Shown: positions 1 through 8,168 of the stretch, piece after piece
How positions within the stretch are numbered: the stretch's first letter is position 1
Layout: the number at the start of each line of letters is the position of its first letter
Source of the DNA: CADEED01 sp043747835
GTDB taxonomy: Bacteria; Pseudomonadota; Gammaproteobacteria; Steroidobacterales; Steroidobacteraceae
Direction of reading: 5' to 3'
NCBI GenBank assembly: GCA_043747835.1
Contig: JAYTOK010000033.1
Coordinates: 42,687 to 106,686, forward strand
DNA: 64,000 nucleotides
The notes under the pieces: generated by a model
Seen by the model: the letters and a program-made list of their open reading frames with translations, nothing else
Database searches by the model: none
Told to the model about the DNA's origin: nothing
Position numbers and translations under genes: made by a program

Positions 1-1
1 C

Positions 2-1111
2 ATGTGGCGGATTCTCCCCGACGGGCCGCGCACGGCGGTCCGTGCCGTCGGGCTCATCGTGGTCGCGTTGTCCGTCCTCCTGGGCGGCCTGGATATGCGG
101 GCCGCACCGACTTTGCTCGCGGAAGTGCCGTTCGGAACGGCGCTCGCGCTCTTCATCCACCTGTCGCTGTACGGCTCCTTGCTGCTGCTCTGCATCGGCC
201 GTCAGTTATCGCAACTTATCATCGGGCTCTACCTACTGCCCTGTGGAATCTCGCTCATCGTCACGACCAGCGTATTCGAGAACGCGCCTGCGTTCTGGTT
301 CGCCGGCGCGGCGTTGTGCGCGGCCGGATGGGCCTACGCCGCGTTCGCCGGTATTCGCGCCCCGAGCTACTCGCGCCGACGCTTCGCGTGGGATCTGCGC
401 CTCGAAAGATTCCTCGCACGGATCGATTCGCGCGTGTCGATCGGCGACTCGCCGGCGCGCGCGCTCCTGCGATCCGGCCGCGCCGGGTCGACCCGCATGC
501 TCATCGCGATCGCCGTCCTCACGCTCGTGGCATTGATGCAGCACGTCACCGTCGGCCGGCTGAACGTGATGCCCCTTCTCTTCTTCCTCGTCCTGCCGAT
601 CATGGGCACCGGGATCTTCGCGGCGGTGTATGCGTTGGCGTTCGCCGAGCCCGCGAAACGCCTGTGGCTGCGCTGGGCCGAATCGCGCGCGGAGCTCTTC
701 CGGCTCGTCGAACGCATGGCGATCCGGGACGTCTGCCTCGTGGCCGCCGTGTCCTGCGCGATCGTCACCGCGCTCGCTGCTTCGCGTGGTCTCGATATCG
801 CGCTGACGGATGGGCTCCGGATCCTCGTCGCGAGCGTCGGCGTCGCCATCACTCTGGCGTATGTGGGCCTGCTGTTCCGCGCGCTGGAAAGCCGGTGGGC
901 GAAGATTTGCGGTCTTGCGCTCGCCGCGATCGGCGTGATCGCAGGTACGCACTGGTGGCTCGCGGCATTCGGCGTCACGCGTACCGGCTTCGCCGGTCTG
1001 CGGCTGCCTCAGCTCGCGGTGGTGCTCCTCGCCCTCGCGGCGCTGCGCTATGCCGCCGCCGCCCGCTGGAAACGAATCGACTGGTCTCACTACCGCTCTA
1101 CGAGGAAATGA
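2..1111 (+). CDS. Polytopic membrane protein of unknown function
   Basis: The 369-residue reading frame is open from the first bases of the window, so the true start may lie outside it. The protein is strongly hydrophobic, with about ten predicted membrane segments separated by short Arg-rich loops. One longer polar loop lies at about residues 120-160 and contains an RRRFAWDLRLERF stretch. I see no catalytic motif and do not recognise a family. The stop codon overlaps an in-frame ATG of the next gene (ATGA at 1108-1111), so the two are probably cotranscribed and this protein may act with the downstream transglutaminase-like protein. Inner-membrane location is inferred from hydropathy only. 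Confidence 0.7.
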   Translation: MWRILPDGPRTAVRAVGLIVVALSVLLGGLDMRAAPTLLAEVPFGTALALFIHLSLYGSLLLLCIGRQLSQLIIGLYLLPCGISLIVTTSVFENAPAFWFAGAALCAAGWAYAAFAGIRAPSYSRRRFAWDLRLERFLARIDSRVSIGDSPARALLRSGRAGSTRMLIAIAVLTLVALMQHVTVGRLNVMPLLFFLVLPIMGTGIFAAVYALAFAEPAKRLWLRWAESRAELFRLVERMAIRDVCLVAAVSCAIVTALAASRGLDIALTDGLRILVASVGVAITLAYVGLLFRALESRWAKICGLALAAIGVIAGTHWWLAAFGVTRTGFAGLRLPQLAVVLLALAALRYAAAARWKRIDWSHYRSTRK

Positions 1112-1113
1112 AC

Positions 1114-2955
1114 ATGAACAGGCTTCCATGGATGGTCGGCGCAATGCTCACGAGCCCGCTCGTCTGGGCCGCCCCCGCCACGCAGCTCGAACTAGTGTCG
1201 AACTACACGGTCAACGCCGACGCCACGCACATCGAGGAACAGTTTTCTCGCACGCGCGTCGACGAGCCGGCGGCGGTGCGCGGCATGGGCCAGGTGTCGT
1301 TGCGTTACAGCACCTCCCTGCAGACGCTCGAGGTACTCGAGGCGTACACGACCACGAAGGACGGGCAGCGCATCGATGTCGCGCCCGACAAGATCTTCGA
1401 GCAGCAGCTGCCGCAGAGCAGCGGCGCGCCGATGTTCTACGACCACAAGGTGAAGGTGGTCGTGTTCCCGCAGGTCGAGGTCGGCTCGGTGATCACGCTG
1501 CGCCACCGTCTCACCAACCTCAAACCGAACTTCCCCGGGCTGTTCACGATGTGGGAGGTGCCGCCGTCCGGTCCGGACGTCGAGAAAATGAGCGTGACGC
1601 TGACGGCGCCGTCGAGCCTCGCGCTGCACATCGACACCCGTGAGGCGACCGGCGGCGAAGTCGCGAGTCCGGGACCGGGCCTGCGCAAGTGGGAATGGAG
1701 CTTCGCGCCGCGCAAGGCCCGACCGCCGGAGCCGCGACAGGTCTCGAACCGCGATGTGGCGCCGTACGTGATGGCGTCCAGCGCCGCGGTGTACGAGGAG
1801 ATCGGCGCGACGTACGCGCAGAACGCCGGGCCGAAGGCGCAGGCGACGCCCGCCGTGCGCAAGCTCGCGGACGAGATCACGAAGGGCATCAAGGACAAGC
1901 GCGCGCAGGCCGCGGCGCTCTACGAGTGGGTGGGCAAGAACATCCGCTATGTCTCGATCCAGCTCGAACAGGGGGGATACATCCCCCACTCCGCCGACGA
2001 GATCCTCGAGGCGCGCTATGGCGACTGCAAGGATCACGTGGTGATGCTCGAGGCGCTGCTCGCGGCAAAGAAGATTCGCAGCAGCGCGGTGCTGGTCCAC
2101 GCGGGCGACGCGTACTTCATCCCGAAGATCGTGCAGCCCTCCGCCTTCAATCACGCGATCACGTGGCTGCCCGAGCTCGATGTGTTCGTCGACTCGACGC
2201 CGGGGATCATGCCATTCGGCAGCCTGACGCCGACCGAGGTGGGCAAACAAGTGCTGGTGATCGATGCCGGAAAAGGCAAACCCGGGTTCCGCACGTTGCC
2301 ACTGCCGACGCCCGCCGGCGACTGGCTGACGGCGCGCAGCGAGTTCACGCTCACTGAGGATGGCACGCTCGACGGCAAGACCGCCGTGGAGAGCGGTGGC
2401 ATCTACCAGGCGGGCGATCGCGCGATATTCGCGAACACGCCGGCCGATCGGTTGCCGCAGCTCGCCAACCGCCTGGTCGGCGGTCGCGGCACCGGGAGCA
2501 TCGAGGTCGGCGATGCGCGCGACTTTTCGAAGCCTCTTGCTTACACGTTCGCGATGAACCTGCCCGCGAACGTCCAACTACCTGGGCCCGGCGCGATGGC
2601 GGTCCCGAGTGGCGGGCGCGTCGGCAATTCGATCGCGGCGTTCGCGGGTGGCGGAGTCGCGCTCGAACGCGAACATCCGTTCGGCTGTCCCTCGCCCGGC
2701 AAGCAAACAGAGATCACGAGCATCAAACTGCCAGCCAACCTGAAAGTGGCGGCGCTGCCCAAGCCGCTGAAGCTGGTCACGCCTTTCGGTTCGTATGAGG
2801 CAAGCTACGAACAGAGCGGCATCAACGTCGTCGCGACGCGAGTACTCACGCTGGATTACGGCAAGCCAACCTGCACGCCGGCGGAGTATCAGCAGATTCG
2901 CATCTTCGCGCAGTCGGTGGGGCAGGATCTGCGCGCGCAGATCGCCTACCAGTAG
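1114..2955 (+). CDS. DUF3857 / transglutaminase-like secreted protein
   Basis: This 613-residue protein starts with a signal peptide (MNRLPWMVGAMLTSPLVWA, then APA), so it is probably periplasmic. The N-terminal half has the look of DUF3857, and a transglutaminase-like core follows around residues 250-370. The likely nucleophile Cys305 lies in YGDCKDHVVMLEALL, with a His in FNHAITWLP and an Asp in VFVDSTPG as the rest of a Cys-His-Asp triad. The C-terminal third resembles the beta-rich tail usual in this family. I chose ATG 1114 because GAGGAA lies six bases upstream. ATG 1108 is in frame but has almost no spacing. The substrate is unknown. Confidence 0.85.
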   Translation: MNRLPWMVGAMLTSPLVWAAPATQLELVSNYTVNADATHIEEQFSRTRVDEPAAVRGMGQVSLRYSTSLQTLEVLEAYTTTKDGQRIDVAPDKIFEQQLPQSSGAPMFYDHKVKVVVFPQVEVGSVITLRHRLTNLKPNFPGLFTMWEVPPSGPDVEKMSVTLTAPSSLALHIDTREATGGEVASPGPGLRKWEWSFAPRKARPPEPRQVSNRDVAPYVMASSAAVYEEIGATYAQNAGPKAQATPAVRKLADEITKGIKDKRAQAAALYEWVGKNIRYVSIQLEQGGYIPHSADEILEARYGDCKDHVVMLEALLAAKKIRSSAVLVHAGDAYFIPKIVQPSAFNHAITWLPELDVFVDSTPGIMPFGSLTPTEVGKQVLVIDAGKGKPGFRTLPLPTPAGDWLTARSEFTLTEDGTLDGKTAVESGGIYQAGDRAIFANTPADRLPQLANRLVGGRGTGSIEVGDARDFSKPLAYTFAMNLPANVQLPGPGAMAVPSGGRVGNSIAAFAGGGVALEREHPFGCPSPGKQTEITSIKLPANLKVAALPKPLKLVTPFGSYEASYEQSGINVVATRVLTLDYGKPTCTPAEYQQIRIFAQSVGQDLRAQIAYQ

Positions 2956-2966
2956 AGGGCGGTAAA

Positions 2967-3012
2967 GGGGACAGATCTATTTTTCGGAAGACCGAAAAAA
3001 AGATCAGTCCCC
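2967..3012. repeat. REP-like imperfect palindrome, asymmetric type (copy 1)
   Basis: The left arm reads GGGGACAGATCTATTTTTCGG, and the right arm, reverse-complemented, reads GGGGACTGATCTTTTTTTCGG, with a 4-base loop between them. It lies between convergent genes ending at 2955 and 3024. The element at 47235-47282 shows the same arm differences. The RNA could fold into a long hairpin and act as a bidirectional terminator. Confidence 0.8.
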
Positions 3013-3023
3013 GTTCGCAACCC

Positions 3024-4433
3024 TCAGTTTTCCAGCGGCTTCCCGAACTGCATGCCGCCGTCATGCAATCCGATGTCCGGCAGCTTCTTGCGCATCTCGA
3101 GGAACTCCGCGCCGGCGAGCAGCACCGGCCCGTAGCCATGCGCCGCGAGCACGTGCACCGGCCGATACATGTAGAACATCGGGTCCCAGCCCACGCCGGT
3201 CCCGACGCACACGCTCTCCACCTGCCCCTTCGCGTTCACCATCTTCGTCACCGCATTCCAGCCGAGCGACACGGGCGGGCCGAATGCCTTCGGATCGAGC
3301 CAGCCCTTGTTGATGCCGCGCGCGATGCCGAACACGAACATCGCGCTCGCCGAGGTTTCCTCGTACGACTCGCTGCGATCCAGCAACTGGTGCCACAAGC
3401 CCGCGTGGCCCTGGCGCGCGATCAGCCCCGCGGCGTGCGCGCGATAGACCTCGAGTAGTTTGGGGCGGTCCTTGTGGTTCTCGGGCAGCACCGACAGCAG
3501 CTCGACCATCGCCATGATCGCCCAGCCGTTCGCGCGCGCCCAATGGAACTTCGGATGCGGCTCCATGCCCTGCACCCAGGCGTGCATGTAGAGCCCCTGC
3601 TCCTTCACGAACATGCGCTCCGAGAACTGCAGCAACTGGCGAACCGCGTCGTCGGTGTAACGCGAGTCCCCCGTGAGCTTTCCGGCCTGCGCGAGGCAGG
3701 GGACACTCATATACAAATCGTCTAGCCACAACGTGTTCGGCAGCGGGCGGTTGCGCGCCAGCGTCTTGTCTTCGAGCCGGAATTGTCCGTTCGCGACCCA
3801 GTCGACCCAGTTGTCGATCCACGGACGCAGCTTCTTGTCGCCGAGACCCGCAAGCTCGGACTTGATGAGCGCCGCGCACATCGCGCCGGCGTCGTCGAGT
3901 CGACCGGGGTAGAGGATGCCGCGCATGACCATGCCGTGCTTCGACATCGGAAAGTTGCCGTGATTGGTGCCGGCCGGCAGGTTCTGCTTCGCGTGCGCCG
4001 CGAGAGTGCCGATCGCGGTCACGCGTTCGTTCACATAGTCGCGGTAGCGCGTGTCACCGGTGACCTCCGACAGGCGCAGCATGCCCGCATACGTTACGCC
4101 CCATTCGTAGGTCAGGATCAGCAGATCGGTGCGCGCGAGCCCGACGGATTTCGGCAGCTTGTCCATCGTGGCGGGCGCGCCGGTCTCGGCGTCGATCGGT
4201 TTGACGGGAGCCGCGGTCTCGACGTACGCATGCATGCGTTCGGTGAGCTTCCGAACATCCTGCTCCGACGCGAGCTCGTAGGGCGTCGGGTACGGCACCT
4301 TGAGCCGGCCGGAGTACACACCCGTGTCCTGCTGGGGCGGCGTGTGCACCTGGATCGGCGCGGATTGGGCGGACGCGGAATCGGCTAACAACAATCCGGA
4401 CGCGGCGAGCGCCGCGGCGACGAGTCTCGTCAT
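3024..4433 (-). CDS. GH105/GH88-type unsaturated rhamnogalacturonyl hydrolase
   Basis: The 469-residue protein has a signal peptide ending ADSASAQ. Its body fits the alpha6/alpha6-barrel hydrolases of GH105 (YteR/RhiN type), which remove the unsaturated uronic acid left by pectin lyases. The segment LWLDDLYMSVPCLAQ (Asp238/Asp239) matches the conserved acidic motif of the family. HPKFHWARANGWAIMAMVEL around residues 305-325 matches the aromatic WAR-NGW motif. Length is slightly above the usual 370-400 because of an N-terminal extension of about 80 residues. The two pectate lyases at 35-38 kb make pectin use a coherent theme. GH88 is the alternative assignment. Confidence 0.87.
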   Translation of the reverse strand: MTRLVAAALAASGLLLADSASAQSAPIQVHTPPQQDTGVYSGRLKVPYPTPYELASEQDVRKLTERMHAYVETAAPVKPIDAETGAPATMDKLPKSVGLARTDLLILTYEWGVTYAGMLRLSEVTGDTRYRDYVNERVTAIGTLAAHAKQNLPAGTNHGNFPMSKHGMVMRGILYPGRLDDAGAMCAALIKSELAGLGDKKLRPWIDNWVDWVANGQFRLEDKTLARNRPLPNTLWLDDLYMSVPCLAQAGKLTGDSRYTDDAVRQLLQFSERMFVKEQGLYMHAWVQGMEPHPKFHWARANGWAIMAMVELLSVLPENHKDRPKLLEVYRAHAAGLIARQGHAGLWHQLLDRSESYEETSASAMFVFGIARGINKGWLDPKAFGPPVSLGWNAVTKMVNAKGQVESVCVGTGVGWDPMFYMYRPVHVLAAHGYGPVLLAGAEFLEMRKKLPDIGLHDGGMQFGKPLEN

Positions 4434-4521
4434 GATCTTCCCCCGGGAAACGGTTTTGGAACTGCCAGCGCCTTCCTCCGCGCGGATGGCTGGCGCGGCA
4501 TCTTAACCCGGGCGAACGGCG

Positions 4522-5526
4522 CTACGGCGAGGGCGGCGCCAGCCCTTTCGAATAGTGGACCCTGCCATCCGGCGAGACGGCCACGGCATCGACATCGGGC
4601 AGCGTGTTGATGAACTCGATGCCCTCTTCGGCGCCCATGATGAACACGCTCTTCGTGAGCGCGTCCGTGCGCGTCGCCGTGCCGCTGATGACGGTGACGC
4701 TGCGCACCTTGCGCGCGGAGTCGCCGGTCCTGGGGTCGATGATGTGGTGGAACCGCTTGCCGTTCTCGTCGAAGTAGCGCTCGTAGTCGCCGGACGTCGA
4801 GAACGCCGTGTCGGTGAGCGGCATGCGCAGGAACATCTTGTTTTCCTGATCGGGATCGCGGATGCCGATGACCCACGGTTTGCCGAAGCGGTCGCCGATG
4901 ATGCGGGTGTCGCCACCGGCGTTGACCATCGCGCGCGTGACGCCCTGTTTCTGCAGCAGCTCGATGCCGCGGTCGACGGAGTGCCCCTTGGCGATGCCGC
5001 CCAGGTCGATGCGCATGCCCGGGCGCGTGAAGTAGACAGTCAGCGTCTTTTCGTCGAGCACCATGTGCCGCCAGTCGATGCCCGGCAGCGCGGCGTCGAT
5101 GGCTTTCTGGTCGGGGTGCACGCCCTTCTTGAAGTCGTATAGATAGCCCACGCTGGCGTAGGTGATGTCGAACGCGCCGTGCGTGAGCTCCGAGTACTTC
5201 ACGGACTCCTGCAGCAGCCGGAACAGCTCCTCGCTGACCTTCACGGGATGTTGGGACCCCTCGCGGTTCACGAGGGAAATCTCTGTGTCTTCCTTCCAGG
5301 TGCTCATGAGGCGGTCGATGCGGTGCATGTCGGCGAATACCGACGCAATGGCCGCCTGGCCGCGCGCCTCGTCCTCGCTCCACAGCTCGACGGAGCAGCG
5401 CGTGCCCATGATGTTCTGCGATTCGGTCAGCCAGTCCGCGTGCGCGGCTTGCGCCAATCCCAGACCAAACAAGAGGCGGAACCCGATTGCGCGCCAGCGG
5501 TCGAATCGGCATGGTTTCGTTCGCAT
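4522..5526 (-). CDS. apbE: FAD:protein FMN transferase (ApbE family)
   Basis: ApbE attaches FMN from FAD to Thr residues of periplasmic flavoproteins. The 334-residue protein has an N-terminal hydrophobic export segment (GFRLLFGLGLAQAAHA). It shows the family motifs in order: HGAFDITYASV, DLGGIAKGHSVD, MVNAGGD, STSGDYERYF, HHIIDPRTG, and the metal-binding TDALTKSVFIMG near the C-terminus. I start at ATG 5526. A TTG nine bases upstream is also in frame. It lies 88 bases upstream of the GH105 gene on the same strand. No obvious flavoprotein target is adjacent. Confidence 0.94.
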   Translation of the reverse strand: MRTKPCRFDRWRAIGFRLLFGLGLAQAAHADWLTESQNIMGTRCSVELWSEDEARGQAAIASVFADMHRIDRLMSTWKEDTEISLVNREGSQHPVKVSEELFRLLQESVKYSELTHGAFDITYASVGYLYDFKKGVHPDQKAIDAALPGIDWRHMVLDEKTLTVYFTRPGMRIDLGGIAKGHSVDRGIELLQKQGVTRAMVNAGGDTRIIGDRFGKPWVIGIRDPDQENKMFLRMPLTDTAFSTSGDYERYFDENGKRFHHIIDPRTGDSARKVRSVTVISGTATRTDALTKSVFIMGAEEGIEFINTLPDVDAVAVSPDGRVHYSKGLAPPSP

Positions 5527-5577
5527 GGCGGCCAATATAAGCTGCCGGCCCAGTCAATCGGTACTCAAGGAGTCGCG

Positions 5578-6399
5578 ATGAAGAAACTGCTTCTCACATT
5601 GTTCGTCATCGCCACGGCCGCAAGCGCCGCACCCGCGCTCGCCAGCGCCCGCGAAGAAGCTCGCTTGATCGAAGCCTCGGGCGTGCTCGAAGAGCTCTTT
5701 GCCCAGCGCGACACCGCCATCCCCGATCGGCTCATGCAACGCGCGTACGGCATCGCCGTCGTGCCGAATGTCGTGAAGGTCGGCGCTGTCGTCGGTGGCC
5801 GCCGGGGCAGCGGCGTGATGACCGTTCGCGACGCGAACGGCCGCTTCTGCGACCCGATCATGATCTCGCTCACGGGCGGCAGCATCGGCTGGCAGTTGGG
5901 CGTGCAGTCGACCGACGTCGTGCTCGTGTTCACCACCAAGCAAGGCATCGAAGGCATCACCGACGGCAAGATGACGCTCGGCGCGGACGCGTCGGTCGCG
6001 GCGGGCCCGGTGGGCCGCGCGGCCTCCGCCGCCACGGACCAGACTTTCAGCGCCGAGGTCTATTCGTACTCGCGCAACCGCGGCTTGTTCGCGGGGGTCT
6101 CGCTCGACGGCAGCGTGATTGCGATCGACCGCAAGTCCAACAACAAGCTCTACGGCAAGACGGCCCCGGCCGCCGAGATCATCGCCGGCAACATCCGCAC
6201 CGACGCGGACACCGCGAAACGTTTCGCGCGCGCCATCGCATCGAGCACGGCGTCCGCGCGCGTCGCGAGCTCCAAGAGTTCTGCGACCACCGCTCCGGAC
6301 AGCACCGCGCCGGCACCCGCCGATGCGCCGCCGGCTCCCGTCGGCGGCACGACGTTCCCGCTCGAAGACGCGCAGCCGGGCGCCGAACCGCCTCGTTAG
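5578..6399 (+). CDS. SYLF (Ysc84/DUF500) lipid-binding domain protein, secreted
   Basis: The 273-residue protein has a signal peptide (MKKLLLTLFVIATAASAAPALA) and a SYLF domain at about residues 30-215. Family landmarks are AYGIAVVPNVVKVGAVVGGRRGSGV (shown in part), GGSIGWQLGVQSTDVVLVF, and the late segment NRGLFAGVSLDGSVIAID. The C-terminal 50 residues are Ala/Pro/Ser-rich and look disordered. SYLF domains bind phosphoinositides in eukaryotes, and their bacterial role is unsettled. The gene is divergent from apbE with a 51-base gap. An AAGGAG-type ribosome site precedes ATG 5578. Confidence 0.9.
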   Translation: MKKLLLTLFVIATAASAAPALASAREEARLIEASGVLEELFAQRDTAIPDRLMQRAYGIAVVPNVVKVGAVVGGRRGSGVMTVRDANGRFCDPIMISLTGGSIGWQLGVQSTDVVLVFTTKQGIEGITDGKMTLGADASVAAGPVGRAASAATDQTFSAEVYSYSRNRGLFAGVSLDGSVIAIDRKSNNKLYGKTAPAAEIIAGNIRTDADTAKRFARAIASSTASARVASSKSSATTAPDSTAPAPADAPPAPVGGTTFPLEDAQPGAEPPR

Positions 6400-6411
6400 A
6401 CTCAACGGCCC

Positions 6412-6440
6412 CGGGCGATGTGACGCTGTTGCATCGCCCG
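6412..6440. other. Hairpin downstream of the SYLF gene
   Basis: Perfect 9-base arms (CGGGCGATG and CATCGCCCG) flank an 11-base loop, 12 bases after the SYLF stop codon. No T-run follows. It could attenuate readthrough into the metal efflux genes or bind a regulator. I cannot tell which. Confidence 0.45.
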
Positions 6441-6470
6441 CGCGCCCGCTTCGCGCATACTCCTCCGGTG

Positions 6471-6854
6471 ATGGTGCCCCTCCCGAATTCGCGTTGGCTG
6501 ATCGCAATCCTCTGCATCGCGGTCATCGTGCTGCGCGTCGGCGGCACGCATCTGCACCTGTGCTTCGACGGCGATGAACCGCCAGTCAGCCTGCACGTCG
6601 CGGATTCCGGCATCCACCACCTCGACGAGCCCGCTGGCGATCACTCCGATCGCGAAGTCACTCCCGGCGCTGACGCCCTCGTCAAGAAATCCTCGAACTC
6701 ATTCGACGGTCTTGCGCTGGCGCTGCTCTGCGCCCTGCTGCTGTTCATGGCCACGCGCGGGCAACCAGTCTCGACCTCCCGGCGTGTCCCGGTCTTACTA
6801 CCCTTCCGGCCTCACCTCCGGCCGCCGTTGCGCGGCCCACCCCTCTCCTGCTGA
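6471..6854 (+). CDS. Small His-rich exported protein ahead of czcCBA (CzcI-like position)
   Basis: The 127-residue product has one N-terminal membrane or signal segment (WLIAILCIAVIVLRVGG). A His/Asp-rich stretch follows (HLHLCFDGDEPP, ADSGIHHLDEP, GDHSDRE) that could bind metal. A second hydrophobic segment (LALALLCALLLFMA) and a basic Pro/Arg-rich tail complete it. It ends 57 bases before the outer-membrane component gene of the efflux operon. Small His-rich proteins such as CzcI sit at this place in other czc operons, but I see no clear sequence match, so the role is inferred from position and composition. I start at ATG 6471. An upstream in-frame ATG at 6420 lies inside the hairpin region. 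Confidence 0.6.
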   Translation: MVPLPNSRWLIAILCIAVIVLRVGGTHLHLCFDGDEPPVSLHVADSGIHHLDEPAGDHSDREVTPGADALVKKSSNSFDGLALALLCALLLFMATRGQPVSTSRRVPVLLPFRPHLRPPLRGPPLSC

Positions 6855-6911
6855 CAAACGCGTTTCGTCGTTAGTCGTTGCGTCCGCAAGAGCGGTCGCC
6901 GGAGAGAGTCC

Positions 6912-8168
6912 ATGCGTATGTCGCGCGCGAGCCATCGGCTCGCATGCCTGCTTTGTTTCGTCGCCACGGCAGCCGTGCCCGCGGCCGTTGCCCAGTCCCT
7001 GACGCTTGGCCAGGCGCTCGACCGCGCCGCCGCCGCGAATCCGGCCCTCGCCGCGATGGCCGCGGACTCAGAGTCCATCGTCGCGCGTGCCGAACTCGCC
7101 ACGCTGCCACCGCAACTCACGCTCGGTAGCGAGCTCGAAAACTTCGCGGGCTCGGGCGCATTGAGCGGCGTCGAATCCGCCGAAGCGACACTGCAGGTGA
7201 CGCGGGTGCTCGAGCTCGGCGGCAAACGCGCCGGCCGGCGGAGCCTGGGCGATGCCGAGATTGCGCAGGCAGGCCATTCCACGGCGAGCGCTCGCCTCGA
7301 CCTCGAGCAACTCACGACGCGGCGCTTCGTCGAAGTCGTTGCCGACCAGCAGCGGCTCGCGCTCGCGCGCGAGCGCGTGACGCAGGCCGAAGATACGCGC
7401 CAGGAGGTGGCACGCGTCGTCGGCAATGCGCGCAATCCGGAAACCGATCTGCGCGCCGCGGAAATCGTATTGGCGGATGCCGGGCTCGATCTCGAACATG
7501 CGCAGCACGAGTTGTCGTCGGCGCGCGTGACCCTCGCGGCGAGTTGGGGCGCGACGCGGCCGGATTTCGACACGGCCCTGCCACCGGTCGAAACGCTGGC
7601 CGATGCGGAATCGTTCGAGTCGCTCGCGAAGAAGCTGGCCGCGAGCGCGATGCTGCGCGCTCTCGATCTCGAATCCGCGACGGCGCAAGCGCGCGAGCAG
7701 CTCGCGCGACGCGGCGCGCGCCCGGACGTGACGCTCAGCCTCGGCGTGCGACGGCTCGAGGTTCTGGGCGATCAGGCGCTCGTCATGTCGGCATCGCTGC
7801 CGCTCGGAGCGCCCGCGCGTTCACGGCTCGCGGCGGCCGACAGCCGCGCGCAACTGACCGCGATCGACCGCCGCCGCGAGGCGGTCGCCGTGGAGCTCCA
7901 CCAGCAACTCTTCGAGCTCTGCCAGGAGCTCGGCCACGCGCGCACGGAGTTCACGACGCTCGGCGAGTCGATGATCCCGAAAGCGGAGCACGCGCTCGCC
8001 CTCGCCTCGCGCGGGTTCGACGCCGGACGCTTCCCGTTCAACGTGCTCTCGCAGGCACAGGTCTCGCTCTTCGAACTGCGCCGCCGACGCATCGACGCCG
8101 CGGCGCGTCACCAGATTTTTCAAGCGGACATCCAGCGCCTCGTCGCTGCCGCGAAGGAGACCCCATGA
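6912..8168 (+). CDS. czcC: CzcC-like outer-membrane factor of a heavy-metal efflux pump
   Basis: The 418-residue protein has a signal peptide ending AAVAQ and a TolC-family body with long alternating coiled-coil helices (LTLGQALDRAAAANPALAAM at the start; ELARRGARPDVTLSLGVRRLE near the middle). In the tripartite pump it forms the channel through the outer membrane. GGAGAGAG precedes ATG 6912. Its stop overlaps the start of the adaptor gene by four bases (ATGA at 8165-8168), so translation is coupled. The symbol follows the operon order C-B-A typical of cobalt-zinc-cadmium pumps. The metal specificity is not proven. Confidence 0.88.
   Translation: MRMSRASHRLACLLCFVATAAVPAAVAQSLTLGQALDRAAAANPALAAMAADSESIVARAELATLPPQLTLGSELENFAGSGALSGVESAEATLQVTRVLELGGKRAGRRSLGDAEIAQAGHSTASARLDLEQLTTRRFVEVVADQQRLALARERVTQAEDTRQEVARVVGNARNPETDLRAAEIVLADAGLDLEHAQHELSSARVTLAASWGATRPDFDTALPPVETLADAESFESLAKKLAASAMLRALDLESATAQAREQLARRGARPDVTLSLGVRRLEVLGDQALVMSASLPLGAPARSRLAAADSRAQLTAIDRRREAVAVELHQQLFELCQELGHARTEFTTLGESMIPKAEHALALASRGFDAGRFPFNVLSQAQVSLFELRRRRIDAAARHQIFQADIQRLVAAAKETP

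Noticed and set aside
4..1107. Long 5' extension of the transglutaminase-like gene
   Set aside because: The frame is open to the window edge but reads as Arg/Ala-rich sequence over the membrane protein gene. The signal peptide begins at 1114.
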